A stretch of 64,000 bases of DNA from UBA1672 sp965263215 (GTDB lineage Bacteria > Pseudomonadota > Alphaproteobacteria > Micavibrionales > Micavibrionaceae), in contig OZ253663.1 of the NCBI GenBank assembly GCA_965263215.1, positions 1,116,001 to 1,180,000 on the forward strand, written 5' to 3'. The position numbers and the translations under genes are program-made. The stretch's first letter is position 1. Each line of letters begins with the position of its first letter. The notes below the pieces were generated by a model. That model was not told the origin of the DNA. It made no database searches and worked only from the letters and a program-made list of their open reading frames with translations. This document shows positions 9,576 to 18,667 of the stretch, one piece after another.

Positions 9576-9743
9576 TTTTTCCCCTTACGCAGGCGACCCT
9601 AGCAAGTAAACAGTAATCTACAAATATAAACATATTCTAAACATCAGGTAAGGCACTAATACATTAACATCTTACCGTTTATTCAAAAGCAGTGTGCCGT
9701 ATTTATTTGGGAGAAGCGAACAGATTCCCAGTATTGTCTAAGA

Positions 9744-10736
9744 TTAGTAGGGGATTTTTATTGTAAAACAACACCCGTTACCCCGAATGGTCTCGACTTC
9801 AATGGTTCCGTTAAGTTCGACTATGTTGGTATAAACAACATCCATGCCGACGCCGCGCCCGGATGTGTGTGATATTTGATCTGCCGAAGAAATGCCGGGT
9901 TTGAATATAAACTGGAGCAGATCTTGGCGGCTTAGGTTGTTTACTGCATCGTTTGTTATCAATCCGTGACTTATGATGTCTTCTTTTAATGCTTGTTCAT
10001 CTATACCTTGCCCGTCATCAGATATTTTAATAATCACGTGATTATCTTCTGATGTTGCGACAATGTTGATTGTTCCCGTTTCATCTTTGCCAATGTTTTT
10101 TCGTTTGTCAGGGGATTCAATGCCGTGATCGACGGCATTACGAACCATGTGGAGCAGCGGGGCTTTTAGTTTTTCAACAACAAGTGCAGGGCATTGCACA
10201 TTCCCGCCTTTAATGCTTAGGGCGACTGTTTTATTAAGTTTTTTATTCAGATCATCAATAACGGCAGGCAGTTTTTTAAAGGCCTCACTAAGGGGGGTGG
10301 CCTCTTTCTTTTTATCTGCTGCGGACAGGGTGTCATAGATTCTGCGGATTGCTGAGACAGTCGTTTTATCATCGTAGGGGGTATTGAGGCGTTTAATAAG
10401 TTCATCATGGTCGCACTCGGTCTCTACGCCGTTCTGTTCTATGGCATCTATGCTGCTTTTGATGGCGTTTATACTGTCGTAAATCAGGGTGATATGGTGC
10501 GGCGTGATGGATGCGTTCGTATCTAATTTGGCGAGCAGGTCTTCGGCATTGTGCGCGAGTTTTTCTAAATGTTTGAAGTTTAAAAAGCTACAAGAGCCTT
10601 TCACTGTGTGAAAAAACCGAAAGATTTTTGCGATATGTTCTGTATTCGGTGCAGTTTCCAATGCAATTAAATCGGCATGAAGATCGTCAAGATTATCATT
10701 CGTTTCCGCTACAAAGTCGCTGGTGAGCTCATCCAT
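9744..10736 (-). CDS. Short CheA-like kinase: HPt plus HATPase, no CheW-like domain
   Basis: The protein has an N-terminal histidine-phosphotransfer domain (phosphorylatable His43 in FFHTVKGS) and a CheA-type ATPase domain with N box HMVRNAVDHGIE, G1 box DDGQGID and G2 box GRGVGMDVV. At 330 residues it is about half a normal CheA. It stops right after the ATPase domain, so the CheW-like receptor-coupling domain is absent. The region between HPt and ATPase is too short for a full dimerisation domain. It cannot form a standard CheA-CheW-receptor array as known for the family. It ends 26 bp from chpT on the same strand and precedes cheY, which suggests a cytoplasmic phosphorelay kinase or HPt donor feeding CheY or the CtrA pathway (inference). 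Confidence 0.88.
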   Translation of the reverse strand: MDELTSDFVAETNDNLDDLHADLIALETAPNTEHIAKIFRFFHTVKGSCSFLNFKHLEKLAHNAEDLLAKLDTNASITPHHITLIYDSINAIKSSIDAIEQNGVETECDHDELIKRLNTPYDDKTTVSAIRRIYDTLSAADKKKEATPLSEAFKKLPAVIDDLNKKLNKTVALSIKGGNVQCPALVVEKLKAPLLHMVRNAVDHGIESPDKRKNIGKDETGTINIVATSEDNHVIIKISDDGQGIDEQALKEDIISHGLITNDAVNNLSRQDLLQFIFKPGISSADQISHTSGRGVGMDVVYTNIVELNGTIEVETIRGNGCCFTIKIPY

Positions 10737-10762
10737 ATTGCGCGTCTCCGTGTTTGTGCGCT

Positions 10763-11395
10763 TCAGGCGTTTTGTTTTACGCGAAGGGATATTGAATCGG
10801 TTTGTGATGCATCTGTCGTAATATCAAATCCGTATATTTGGGCAAAAAGCCCCGTGATATAAGGATGAATAAGTTTCGGAGCAAGGTCATCGGCAGAAGT
10901 TTCCAGCATTAGGGCATTGGTTACACCGTCACGAAAGTTTGCACTTTCTCCATGTCCCGTAACCAAAATCGTATCGTTTTCTTCTGCTGATACTGTGATT
11001 GTTCCACCTTTAGGAAGTGCTTCAGAGGCCAGCAATAAAGAGCACATAACCATTTTGGGAAAGCCTGTTTTGGGTTCAAACCCCAGATCAAGATGTGCAT
11101 CCCAGTCCTGTTTTACGCGGTTGTCGCCTGTGATGAATTCATTGAAGGTCTGATGAATTTCCTCCAGCCTTATGCCTGTATCAGCACCGCCAAGGCCATA
11201 GGCCAAGCGCATTGTCTTTAGTTTTGCATTGGCTTGGGTAGCACTGAAAGAGATCAGAGCCGTGACATCATCGTCGGCGCCCATTTCTTCAAGTATTTCC
11301 ACACCATTAGAGACCGCACCAACAGGGCTGATCAAATCATGACATATTTTAGAGGATACAAGTTCAAGAAGTCTTACAGTATTTTCTGCACTCAT
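10763..11395 (-). CDS. chpT: Histidine phosphotransferase ChpT
   Basis: ChpT relays phosphate from the hybrid kinase CckA to CtrA and CpdR in Alphaproteobacteria. The 210-residue protein carries the family signature SSKICHDLISPVGAVSNGVE with the phosphorylatable His19 in helix 1 of the DHp-like bundle. It then has a degenerate ATPase-like C-terminal fold lacking a clear N or G box. The substrate CtrA is encoded in this window at 48.6-49.3 kb; cckA is not. It lies immediately upstream of the short CheA-like gene (26-bp gap), so the two are probably co-transcribed. Confidence 0.9.
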   Translation of the reverse strand: MSAENTVRLLELVSSKICHDLISPVGAVSNGVEILEEMGADDDVTALISFSATQANAKLKTMRLAYGLGGADTGIRLEEIHQTFNEFITGDNRVKQDWDAHLDLGFEPKTGFPKMVMCSLLLASEALPKGGTITVSAEENDTILVTGHGESANFRDGVTNALMLETSADDLAPKLIHPYITGLFAQIYGFDITTDASQTDSISLRVKQNA

Positions 11396-11445
11396 TTACA
11401 CGACCTTATCGGATTACACATTGTGATGCCGATATGATTCGGCGA

Positions 11446-12840
11446 TTAGAATTGCAGAGTATACCCTATTTTTTTGACTTCTTCACCCGCCATATTTTTC
11501 AAACGTTGCAGGCCTTCTTCGCTGCTGGCTTCAACGCGTGCGACCAAAACATCTTGTGTGTTTGACGGGCGTAAAAGCCACCAACCATCAGGCGTAGATA
11601 CTCGCACACCGTCAATATCGTCTAACTCGGCATTATCATTGGCTTGCGCTTTTAGGCTTTCGAACACACGCGGTACAAGCTCAAATTTTTCCGCTTCGTT
11701 AACTTCGATACGGAGTTCGGGTGTGTTGAATAATACCGGCAAGTGGCTCGTCAGGCTTGAAAGGCCGCCATCTGCTTTTGAAAGTGCGTTTAGCAATCGA
11801 ACTGAGCAATAGAGCGCGTCATCAAAACCGTAATATTTATCGGCAAAGAAGATATGTCCTGAAAGCTCTCCGGCGAGGGGGGCGTTCAGTTCTTGCATCT
11901 TATCTTTAATCAAGGAGTGGCCGGTCTTCCACATCACGGCCTTGCCGCCCATTTTGTTGATTTCGTCAAACATGACTTGTGAGCATTTCACATCACCAAT
12001 GATTGCCGCGCCTGGGTTATTTTCAATCACTTCACGAGCATAGATGGTCATCAAGATGTCACAACGCAGCACCGCACCGTTTTCATCAACGACACCGATA
12101 CGGTCGCCATCGCCATCAAAGGCAATACCAAGGTCACATTTTTCTTCACGCACCAATTTCTGCAAATCAACCAAGTTCTTATCAACCGTTGGGTCAGGGT
12201 GGTGATTAGGGAAGTCGCCATCAATGTCTTCGAATAGTAAATGATGTGTGCCGGGGATTTTCTTGGCTAATAGTTGAAGGATTTCACCCGCCGCGCCGTT
12301 TCCGGCGTCCCATGCGATGGTCATATCGCGTGTCAGTTCCAGATCTTGCATCAAACGGTCGACATAAATATCTTTAATGTCGAATTCTTCAACAGAGCCT
12401 TCACCCTGCGTAATATCACCTGCCGTAGACAGGGCGCCTATGGCTTGAATGGTTTCACCAAAAATAGGTGCTTTGTTACGGGTCATCTTAAATCCGTTAT
12501 AATCAGACGGGTTGTGTGATCCTGTGACCATAATACCTGCGTCGGCATTTAAGTGTTTGACCGAGAAATACAACATGGGTGTTGGGCCAAGGCCAACATT
12601 AATGACGCGCACGCCCGTTTCTTTTAAGCCTTCGCATAAGCGAGAAGATAGGGCGGGGGAGCTGTTCCGCCCGTCATATCCAACACAAACGACATGATTT
12701 GAACCGATAGAGGTATCTTTTTGTATGAACGTTCCAAATGCGCGTCCCAAAGCATACGCATCATCTTCGGACAGGTTCTTATCGATTTGACCGCGAATGT
12801 CGTATTCACGCAGGATTGTAGGATCAAATGTGTAGCTCAT
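11446..12840 (-). CDS. Phosphomannomutase/phosphoglucomutase
   Basis: An alpha-D-phosphohexomutase of 464 residues that interconverts hexose 1- and 6-phosphates for nucleotide-sugar synthesis. The phosphoserine loop GIMVTGSHNPSDYNGFK (about residues 97-113), the metal-binding loop AFDGDGDRIG (about 238-247), the sugar-binding GELSGHIFF and the C-terminal phosphate-binding RPSNTQDVL are all present. It fits the AlgC/ManB-type PMM/PGM group. It lies 28 bp downstream of galU on the same strand, and together they would supply glucose-1-phosphate and UDP-glucose for surface polysaccharides. Confidence 0.93.
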   Translation of the reverse strand: MSYTFDPTILREYDIRGQIDKNLSEDDAYALGRAFGTFIQKDTSIGSNHVVCVGYDGRNSSPALSSRLCEGLKETGVRVINVGLGPTPMLYFSVKHLNADAGIMVTGSHNPSDYNGFKMTRNKAPIFGETIQAIGALSTAGDITQGEGSVEEFDIKDIYVDRLMQDLELTRDMTIAWDAGNGAAGEILQLLAKKIPGTHHLLFEDIDGDFPNHHPDPTVDKNLVDLQKLVREEKCDLGIAFDGDGDRIGVVDENGAVLRCDILMTIYAREVIENNPGAAIIGDVKCSQVMFDEINKMGGKAVMWKTGHSLIKDKMQELNAPLAGELSGHIFFADKYYGFDDALYCSVRLLNALSKADGGLSSLTSHLPVLFNTPELRIEVNEAEKFELVPRVFESLKAQANDNAELDDIDGVRVSTPDGWWLLRPSNTQDVLVARVEASSEEGLQRLKNMAGEEVKKIGYTLQF

Positions 12841-12868
12841 TATCTTGTTCTCTTTCTCGTCAATTTTA

Positions 12869-13747
12869 TTAGTATTGTTTCAGAAGCTCTTGAACGCCTT
12901 CGCCGATTTCAGGGTCTTTCAGACCATAGGCAAGGTTTGCCGCGATGAATCCAAGACGGCTTCCGCAATCGAAATGATCACCTTTAAAGCGTAGGCCGTG
13001 GAATTCTTGTTTGCCCAGTAATTTGGCCATCGCATCGGTCAGTTGAATTTCATTACCTGCGCCTTTTTCGAATACAGAAAGATGTTTGAAAATTTCAGGT
13101 TGAAGGATATAGCGACCAATAATGGAAAGTGTGGATGGCGCATCTTTTGGATCAGGCTTTTCAACCAAGCCGTTAATAGCAACGGCGTCACCTTTATCCT
13201 CACCAATGTCGAGAATACCGTATTTCTTGGTTTCTTCTAACGGGACATCCTTCACCGCAACGACGTTACCGCCATATTGGTTGTAGGAATCAATCATTTG
13301 TGACAGGCAACCTTTTTCATAGTTCACGATGTCATCAGGCAACATGATGGCAAATGGCTCATCACCAACAAGCTTAGCCGCGCACCATACGGCGTGTCCC
13401 AATCCCAATGGTCTTGGTTGTCTGGTCAGGAACAGCTTACCTGCAGGCATTTCGGAGTCACGTACCTTAGCGAGCATGTCGTCCTTGCCGCGTGCTTCCA
13501 GTGTTTGTTCAAGCTCAGGCTGGAAGTCAAAATGTTCTTCCAGCATGTTTTTATAACGACCTGTTACAAAAATAAATTCTTCGATACCGGCTTCGCGCGC
13601 TTCTTCAAATACGTGCTGAATCAATGGGCGGTCATTGATGGGTAACATTTCCTTTGGCATAACTTTTGTGGCTGGTAAAAACCGTGTTCCCAATCCGGCC
13701 ACAGGAAAAACGGCTTTTCTGACGGGCTTAAAGCTTTGTTGTGTCAT
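12869..13747 (-). CDS. galU: UTP-glucose-1-phosphate uridylyltransferase
   Basis: GalU makes UDP-glucose from UTP and glucose-1-phosphate in the cytoplasm. The 292-residue length is typical. The N-terminal nucleotide-binding signature AVFPVAGLGTRFLPATKVMPKEML is complete, and LGLGHAVWCAAKLV, FAIMLPDDIV and GLVEKPDPKDAPS follow in family order. It is upstream of the phosphohexomutase gene, and the two likely form an operon feeding exopolysaccharide or LPS synthesis. Confidence 0.96.
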   Translation of the reverse strand: MTQQSFKPVRKAVFPVAGLGTRFLPATKVMPKEMLPINDRPLIQHVFEEAREAGIEEFIFVTGRYKNMLEEHFDFQPELEQTLEARGKDDMLAKVRDSEMPAGKLFLTRQPRPLGLGHAVWCAAKLVGDEPFAIMLPDDIVNYEKGCLSQMIDSYNQYGGNVVAVKDVPLEETKKYGILDIGEDKGDAVAINGLVEKPDPKDAPSTLSIIGRYILQPEIFKHLSVFEKGAGNEIQLTDAMAKLLGKQEFHGLRFKGDHFDCGSRLGFIAANLAYGLKDPEIGEGVQELLKQY

Positions 13748-13843
13748 GATAATATTATCTCTCTGTTCATATTATTTATTTGCATCACAAATTACATATT
13801 CCTTGCTGCGATGCAAGAAATTAACATTGTTTTTTGGCTGATT

Positions 13844-14119
13844 TTATTCTTCCGGTTGATCAGAAGTCTTATCAATTTGACTTCGCGCGTTCTTTTTCTC
13901 TCGGTAATATCCAATGACAAACGGTATGCCTAAGAATAATAGTCCGATTGAAATAAAAATTCGCGCCGTCATTGCAAAAAACAGCATGGTTGCCGTGTAT
14001 GCAATAAGCATGCAAATGCGAAAAAATGTTTTGATTTGGGCGGGCGTCGCTTTGATAAAAAAACGGTACAGTGCAAACACACCAACAATTAATCCAAGTG
14101 CGAGAATAAGATAGGGCAT
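13844..14119 (-). CDS. Small membrane protein, function unknown
   Basis: A 91-residue protein with an N-terminal hydrophobic helix (about residues 2-18) and a second hydrophobic pair (about 32-68), followed by a charged tail rich in Lys, Arg and Asp. AAAGGAA is well placed before the ATG. It is convergent with nothing and divergent from pepP, with a 73-bp shared upstream region. I do not recognise the family. Confidence 0.75.
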   Translation of the reverse strand: MPYLILALGLIVGVFALYRFFIKATPAQIKTFFRICMLIAYTATMLFFAMTARIFISIGLLFLGIPFVIGYYREKKNARSQIDKTSDQPEE

Positions 14120-14192
14120 AAAATTCCTTTCATCTTTGCAGCGCTCGTTTTATCCTTGGCTTTGCATATTGAATTTCACCTAAGGTTACAAC

Positions 14193-16043
14193 ATGGCATC
14201 AAAACGCAGTCCTTATCAAGTCAGACTATCTGCCTTACGCAAAGAAATGAAAAAAGAAAAGCTTGATGGGTACATTTTGCCGCGTACCGATGAGTTTCAA
14301 GGCGAATTCCTTGCCCCCTATGCGGAGCGCTTGGAATGGCTAACCGGTTTCACGGGGAGCGCCGGGGTTTCAATCATTCTGGACTATAAAGCCTCCGTTA
14401 TGAGCGATGGCCGATACGCGACACAATTGAAAGAACAAGTTGAGACAAAGCTTTATGAAATAGATGATAGTACAAAAGTGTCTATGGGCGAATGGCTGGA
14501 GACGAATGCCGAGTATGGCACTGTTATTGGCTATGATGTTTGGTTGATGACGGCAGAACAAATAAAAAAAATAAAAGAAAAGGTCGACCATAAGGATATA
14601 ACACTGAAGCCCATCGTGGGTAATTTGATTGATCGCATTTGGAAAAAACAGCCGGAAAAACCATGCGAACCTGTGAGCATATTTCCAGATGAGATCGCCG
14701 GAAGTTCTTCTGCCGATAAACGGAAGAAAATCGGTAAATTATTGAAAGAACATAAATGCGGAGCATGTCTGATTACGGCAGGAGATTCAATATGCTGGCT
14801 TTTGAATATTCGGGGTAACGACATAGATTTCTCACCGTTGTGTTTATCGTATGCCGTGCTTTATGCGAACGGTAAAATGGATTGGTTCGTTGATCAAGAC
14901 AAGCTATCTGAAGAGGTCATCCAAACGCTGGGAAAGGATGTTGTCACCTTTGGGTTTGAGCCAAATAAGAAAAAAATCGCTGACATGTTTGTAAAGGCCT
15001 TGGGGCGAGATACGCGTGTCTATAGTTCTGATCAAATAGAAAAAAGAATGAAAACCATCAAGGGCACATTATGGTTGGACGAAGCCTCTGCACCGCAATG
15101 GTTTGCACAATTTGCGCAAGATAACAAAATCAAGATTTTGAACAAAGAAGATCCGTGTGTTTTACCGAAAGCGATAAAAAGCGCGAGCGAGCAAGAGGCC
15201 ATTCGTAAAGCGCACATCGCTGATGGGATCGCGGTTACCAAGTTTTTGAAATGGATTGAAGGTAAACAAAATAAAGTAACCTTTAGCGAGCTTTCCGTGC
15301 AGCAAGCCCTAAAAAAATTCCGTCGTCAAAGCGAAGATTATCTAGGATCTAGTTTTGCAACAATAGCAGGCTTTAACGCAAATGGTGCAATCATTCATTA
15401 TCGGGCGACACACCGATCAAGCAGCATGGTGACGGGCGATGGTCTGTTATTGGTGGATAGTGGGGGGCAATATAAATGGGGTACAACGGACATCACACGC
15501 ACCATTGCTATTGGCGAACCGACACAAGAAATGAAGGAAAATTACACGCGCGTGCTCAAGGGGCATATAGCCGTTGCCTCTGCGGTGTTTCCAAAAGAAA
15601 CAAGCGGTAAGGATATTGATGCGTTGGCACGTAAGTCTCTGCACGAAGTTGATTTAGATTACGCGCACGGGACAGGTCATGGCGTGGGGTGTTATTTATG
15701 CGTACATGAGAAATCAACGCACATATCGCCTAAGGAGGAAAAGCCATTTGAAGCAGGGATGTTACTGTCTAATGAACCTGGATATTATAAAGAGGGCGAA
15801 TACGGTATCAGACTTGAAAATTTGGTTTTAGTATCGGAAAGCATCAAAAGAGGCAGCTTTTATTTTGAAACAGTTTCTTATGCCCCGTTTGATGCGTCAC
15901 TGATTATAAGTGATATGCTTAATGAGCGCGAGAAAGAATGGTTAGCGCAATATCTACGATCTGTTGAAGAAAACTTATCGCCATATTTATCGGAAGGTGA
16001 GAGAGTATGGCTATCAGAAAATATAGAACGTAGCTCTAAGTAA
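14193..16043 (+). CDS. pepP: Xaa-Pro aminopeptidase, M24B family
   Basis: This cytosolic metallopeptidase removes an N-terminal residue preceding proline. At 616 residues it has the long three-domain form (two creatinase-like N-terminal domains plus a pita-bread catalytic domain) typical of aminopeptidase P1. The five metal ligands are visible: two Asp in LLVDSGGQYKWGTTDITRT, His in GTGHGVGCYLCVHE, Glu in LLSNEPGYY and Glu in GIRLENLV. TAAGG precedes the ATG. It is a single plus-strand gene among minus-strand neighbours. Confidence 0.94.
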   Translation: MASKRSPYQVRLSALRKEMKKEKLDGYILPRTDEFQGEFLAPYAERLEWLTGFTGSAGVSIILDYKASVMSDGRYATQLKEQVETKLYEIDDSTKVSMGEWLETNAEYGTVIGYDVWLMTAEQIKKIKEKVDHKDITLKPIVGNLIDRIWKKQPEKPCEPVSIFPDEIAGSSSADKRKKIGKLLKEHKCGACLITAGDSICWLLNIRGNDIDFSPLCLSYAVLYANGKMDWFVDQDKLSEEVIQTLGKDVVTFGFEPNKKKIADMFVKALGRDTRVYSSDQIEKRMKTIKGTLWLDEASAPQWFAQFAQDNKIKILNKEDPCVLPKAIKSASEQEAIRKAHIADGIAVTKFLKWIEGKQNKVTFSELSVQQALKKFRRQSEDYLGSSFATIAGFNANGAIIHYRATHRSSSMVTGDGLLLVDSGGQYKWGTTDITRTIAIGEPTQEMKENYTRVLKGHIAVASAVFPKETSGKDIDALARKSLHEVDLDYAHGTGHGVGCYLCVHEKSTHISPKEEKPFEAGMLLSNEPGYYKEGEYGIRLENLVLVSESIKRGSFYFETVSYAPFDASLIISDMLNEREKEWLAQYLRSVEENLSPYLSEGERVWLSENIERSSK

Positions 16044-16069
16044 GGCGTGTCCACCAGAAAGTTACCACA

Positions 16070-17317
16070 TTAGTCAAGATAGCTTTCTTTCGGTGTAGCG
16101 TCTTCCTCTTCTTCCTCTTCTTCAGTTTCCTCATTATTTCCAGCGTCATCAGATTTTTTAACTTTTTTCTTGGATGCGCGTGCATATTTTTCAGGATGAA
16201 AGTCTATTGATTCAAGGAGAAGTTTGGGCAGTTCTGACCTTGCATGTCCAGCACTTGTCAGGATTTCCTGAACAACGATAGTATCCCCCTGGTAGCGTAC
16301 TTCCAGAAAAACAGTGTTGATATAAGGTAATTTACGAGGGGGGGTGATGATAAGCTTTGTCGACATAATATTTACGCCATCAATGATGTCATTTTCTGTT
16401 TTTAGGCTATCTATAGAAGCATTCCGAACAAAGCGTGTGATATGGCTTGCAAATAAAATGTTTTTTGCATTTTCATAGGTTACTTTTTGACCAATTTTAT
16501 ATGAATACGCACCATAAATAACTTTTTGGTTTCTAACGGGATCGTGAAACTCAAAGTTCATCGATTCAGATGTGCGTGACGCTTTGAACGCTGGTAAAGC
16601 GGGAGAATAATCAGAGTTTTTAGGAGGAAGTTTTACTGAGAAAATGTTGTTCTTTGATGTGTAATTGATCCATCCACCACCTAATTTCACAGGTTCCTCA
16701 AGTTGATTCATGCCATCAAATAATTTAATGGAATTAAAAAAGTCATCTGAGCGATATGAGTACATTGTTCTGGCAGGGCCTGTAAGAACTTGTTCAATTT
16801 TGGAATAATCGGTGAGATAGATACGGATACGCATCCCGTACTTAATGCCATTTTCCATATATGTTATATATAACCTTCGCCCTAGAAAATCATTGTATTT
16901 GACTTCTTCGTTCGCAAGAACTTTACCTTTAATAGATCGAACAGAGTGAGCATATCGTCTGGCTTCACTTTCCAATATTTTTTTTGCTTCTCCAGAGGTG
17001 ATTTCATCGCCAAAAGTTTGCACTGCGCGGATCATAATACTTTTGTCTTTTGTTGCACTCCCTCCATCTAGGCTGGATACAATTTCAGTGCTGAAAGCAA
17101 CGTCCGTCTTATTATAGCGAAAGGGGAATATTTTATATATATAGAGTTTTGGGAATTTAGTTGCAAAGACACCGGTTGCAGACTCGAAGCGTTCCCACTT
17201 CATTTCTTCTTTGTCTTCTTTGTCTTCCTGAAATTGAGCGTGAGCAACGACAGGCACAAAACTGAACAGTAAGATCAGTAAAAATTTTAAAGCATTCTTC
17301 TTTGCACAAAACATCAT
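16070..17317 (-). CDS. Exported protein with acidic C-terminus, function unknown
   Basis: The 415-residue protein starts with a clear signal peptide: a Lys-containing n-region, a hydrophobic core LKFLLILLFSFVPVV and AHA cleavage before QFQED. The mature part seems to contain two related halves, each about a segment where a conserved sequence compares 'F..ATGVFATKFPKLY' with 'YTSKNNIFSVKLPPKN', which suggests a duplicated domain. The C-terminus is a Lys-rich patch followed by a run of glutamates. No known motif was recognised. Periplasmic or outer-surface location is likely. Two adjacent ATGs (17317, 17314) leave the exact start uncertain. Confidence 0.8.
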   Translation of the reverse strand: MMFCAKKNALKFLLILLFSFVPVVAHAQFQEDKEDKEEMKWERFESATGVFATKFPKLYIYKIFPFRYNKTDVAFSTEIVSSLDGGSATKDKSIMIRAVQTFGDEITSGEAKKILESEARRYAHSVRSIKGKVLANEEVKYNDFLGRRLYITYMENGIKYGMRIRIYLTDYSKIEQVLTGPARTMYSYRSDDFFNSIKLFDGMNQLEEPVKLGGGWINYTSKNNIFSVKLPPKNSDYSPALPAFKASRTSESMNFEFHDPVRNQKVIYGAYSYKIGQKVTYENAKNILFASHITRFVRNASIDSLKTENDIIDGVNIMSTKLIITPPRKLPYINTVFLEVRYQGDTIVVQEILTSAGHARSELPKLLLESIDFHPEKYARASKKKVKKSDDAGNNEETEEEEEEEDATPKESYLD

Positions 17318-17390
17318 AATTTAGTCTTTAATCCTGAAATTTAAAAATGAATGACTAGTCTATCATATTCATAAATAATTTTACACGCAC

Positions 17391-17426
17391 AAAAAAACTG
17401 CCGACGCGTTCACGAGGGCAGTTTTT
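17391..17426 (-). terminator. Bidirectional rho-independent terminator after rpsU
   Basis: The arms CTGCC (17398-17402) and GGCAG (17417-17421) enclose a 14-base loop. The stem is flanked by seven A on the left and five T on the right of the plus strand, so either strand reads a hairpin followed by a U-run. It lies 20 bp past the rpsU stop on the minus strand. Confidence 0.8.
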
Positions 17427-17445
17427 GTTGAATATTTATTTAGGA

Positions 17446-17652
17446 CTAATACCCATCGCGATCGCGACGTTTACGATCCATCTTACGGCAACGACGAATC
17501 GCTTCGGCTTCTTCGCGTGCTTTTTTCTCAGATGGTTTTTCGTAATGACGACGAAGCTTCATTTCGCGGAAGATACCTTCGCGTTGCATTTTCTTTTTCA
17601 GAACGCGCAAAGCTTGATCGACATTGTTATCTCTTACGTTGACACTGACCAC
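17446..17652 (-). CDS. rpsU: Small ribosomal subunit protein bS21
   Basis: bS21 binds the 30S platform near the 3' end of 16S rRNA. The core VRDNNVDQALRVLKKKMQREG is diagnostic (quoted here as the motif VRDNNVDQALR plus a basic tail), and the C-terminus is Arg/Lys-rich. Two in-frame GTG codons could start it. The one at 17652 lies 8 bases after AAGAGG and gives 68 residues, normal for the family. The one at 17661 overlaps the ribosome-binding site and is unlikely. It is monocistronic, with its own terminator. Confidence 0.95.
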   Translation of the reverse strand: MVSVNVRDNNVDQALRVLKKKMQREGIFREMKLRRHYEKPSEKKAREEAEAIRRCRKMDRKRRDRDGY

Positions 17653-17873
17653 AGTGTTCACCTCTTTCTAAATTGTTTAATATTTAAGTCTAACTTAAAA
17701 ACGTGAGTAAGGTCTTAACACGGTGTTTATTGCAAAGGCAAAGGAAAAATGCACAAAAACGCGCAAAAATTTGTGTTTAAAGCCGAGAGATGGTGCAACG
17801 CGTCATAGAAGGTCATGGACAAGCATGACCCATATATATCTATAATGAATTCATAATAAAGAAAGTATGAGTT

Positions 17874-18653
17874 ATGGATAAGTTTAATTCACCGTCATAT
17901 TGCGATACAGCCCTTGAGGGGGTGCGCACAGGGACAGAGATGATGAACAGCGCATTTGGCTTTGCGCGTGATTTTATAATGCCCCAATCAGATGTATATC
18001 GTGGACCGGTTATGGCCATTCCCGGTTTCATGGCGCACGATATGACGACATACGCGCTTCGTACGTCTTTACGGCCTGAAGGGTATCAGCCGTATGACTC
18101 TGATACGGGGCTTAATCTTGGTGTAATAGGGGGAATCACCACGCGTCAACAAAACCAGTTAGACAGAATTTTTGAAGAACATGACGGTGAGCCGGTTGCT
18201 TTAGTGGGGCATAGTTTAGGTGGAATTCAAAGCCTGTTATTGGCATATCGTAATCCTGATAAGGTGCGGTCTGTCACGACATTGGGCACGCCGCTCGGGG
18301 CTGCTATGGATAAATCGGGCGTTAATTTACTCGTTGAGGGTGCTTTTGTTCTGCTCAATCATGGTGATCGCGATATACAAGCAGAACTGAAAGAGTACAT
18401 GGAAAACGGGCCGCCTGATGTACCGTTATTATCCGTATATTCTGCATATGATGGTGTTGTTGCCGTAGATTCTGCACAAAACCCGTGGGCTGGTCAGTAT
18501 TCTGATGTAGAAAACATTGAAGTAGACCCTAAAAGCAAACAAAGCCATATGGGCATGGTGTGTAGCACCGATGTGTTGAGCATTGTTAAGGCTCACCTTG
18601 ATCAATATAGCGAAGCAGTTCCTGTTGTTGATCACGAATTGGCGCTAACGTAG
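17874..18653 (+). CDS. Alpha/beta-hydrolase, lipase-like
   Basis: A 259-residue protein with a typical nucleophile elbow GHSLGG (Ser114) after a hydrophobic strand, preceded by an oxyanion-region motif IPGFMAHD and followed by VTTLGTPLG. Candidate acid and base residues are the Asp in YSAYDGVV and the His in QSHMGMV. The pattern is that of lipase/PGAP1/esterase-type hydrolases acting on ester bonds. The substrate is unknown. No signal peptide is visible, so it is probably cytoplasmic. It converges with yejF (14-bp gap). Confidence 0.85.
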   Translation: MDKFNSPSYCDTALEGVRTGTEMMNSAFGFARDFIMPQSDVYRGPVMAIPGFMAHDMTTYALRTSLRPEGYQPYDSDTGLNLGVIGGITTRQQNQLDRIFEEHDGEPVALVGHSLGGIQSLLLAYRNPDKVRSVTTLGTPLGAAMDKSGVNLLVEGAFVLLNHGDRDIQAELKEYMENGPPDVPLLSVYSAYDGVVAVDSAQNPWAGQYSDVENIEVDPKSKQSHMGMVCSTDVLSIVKAHLDQYSEAVPVVDHELALT

Positions 18654-18667
18654 TCAGGCAGAAAATA

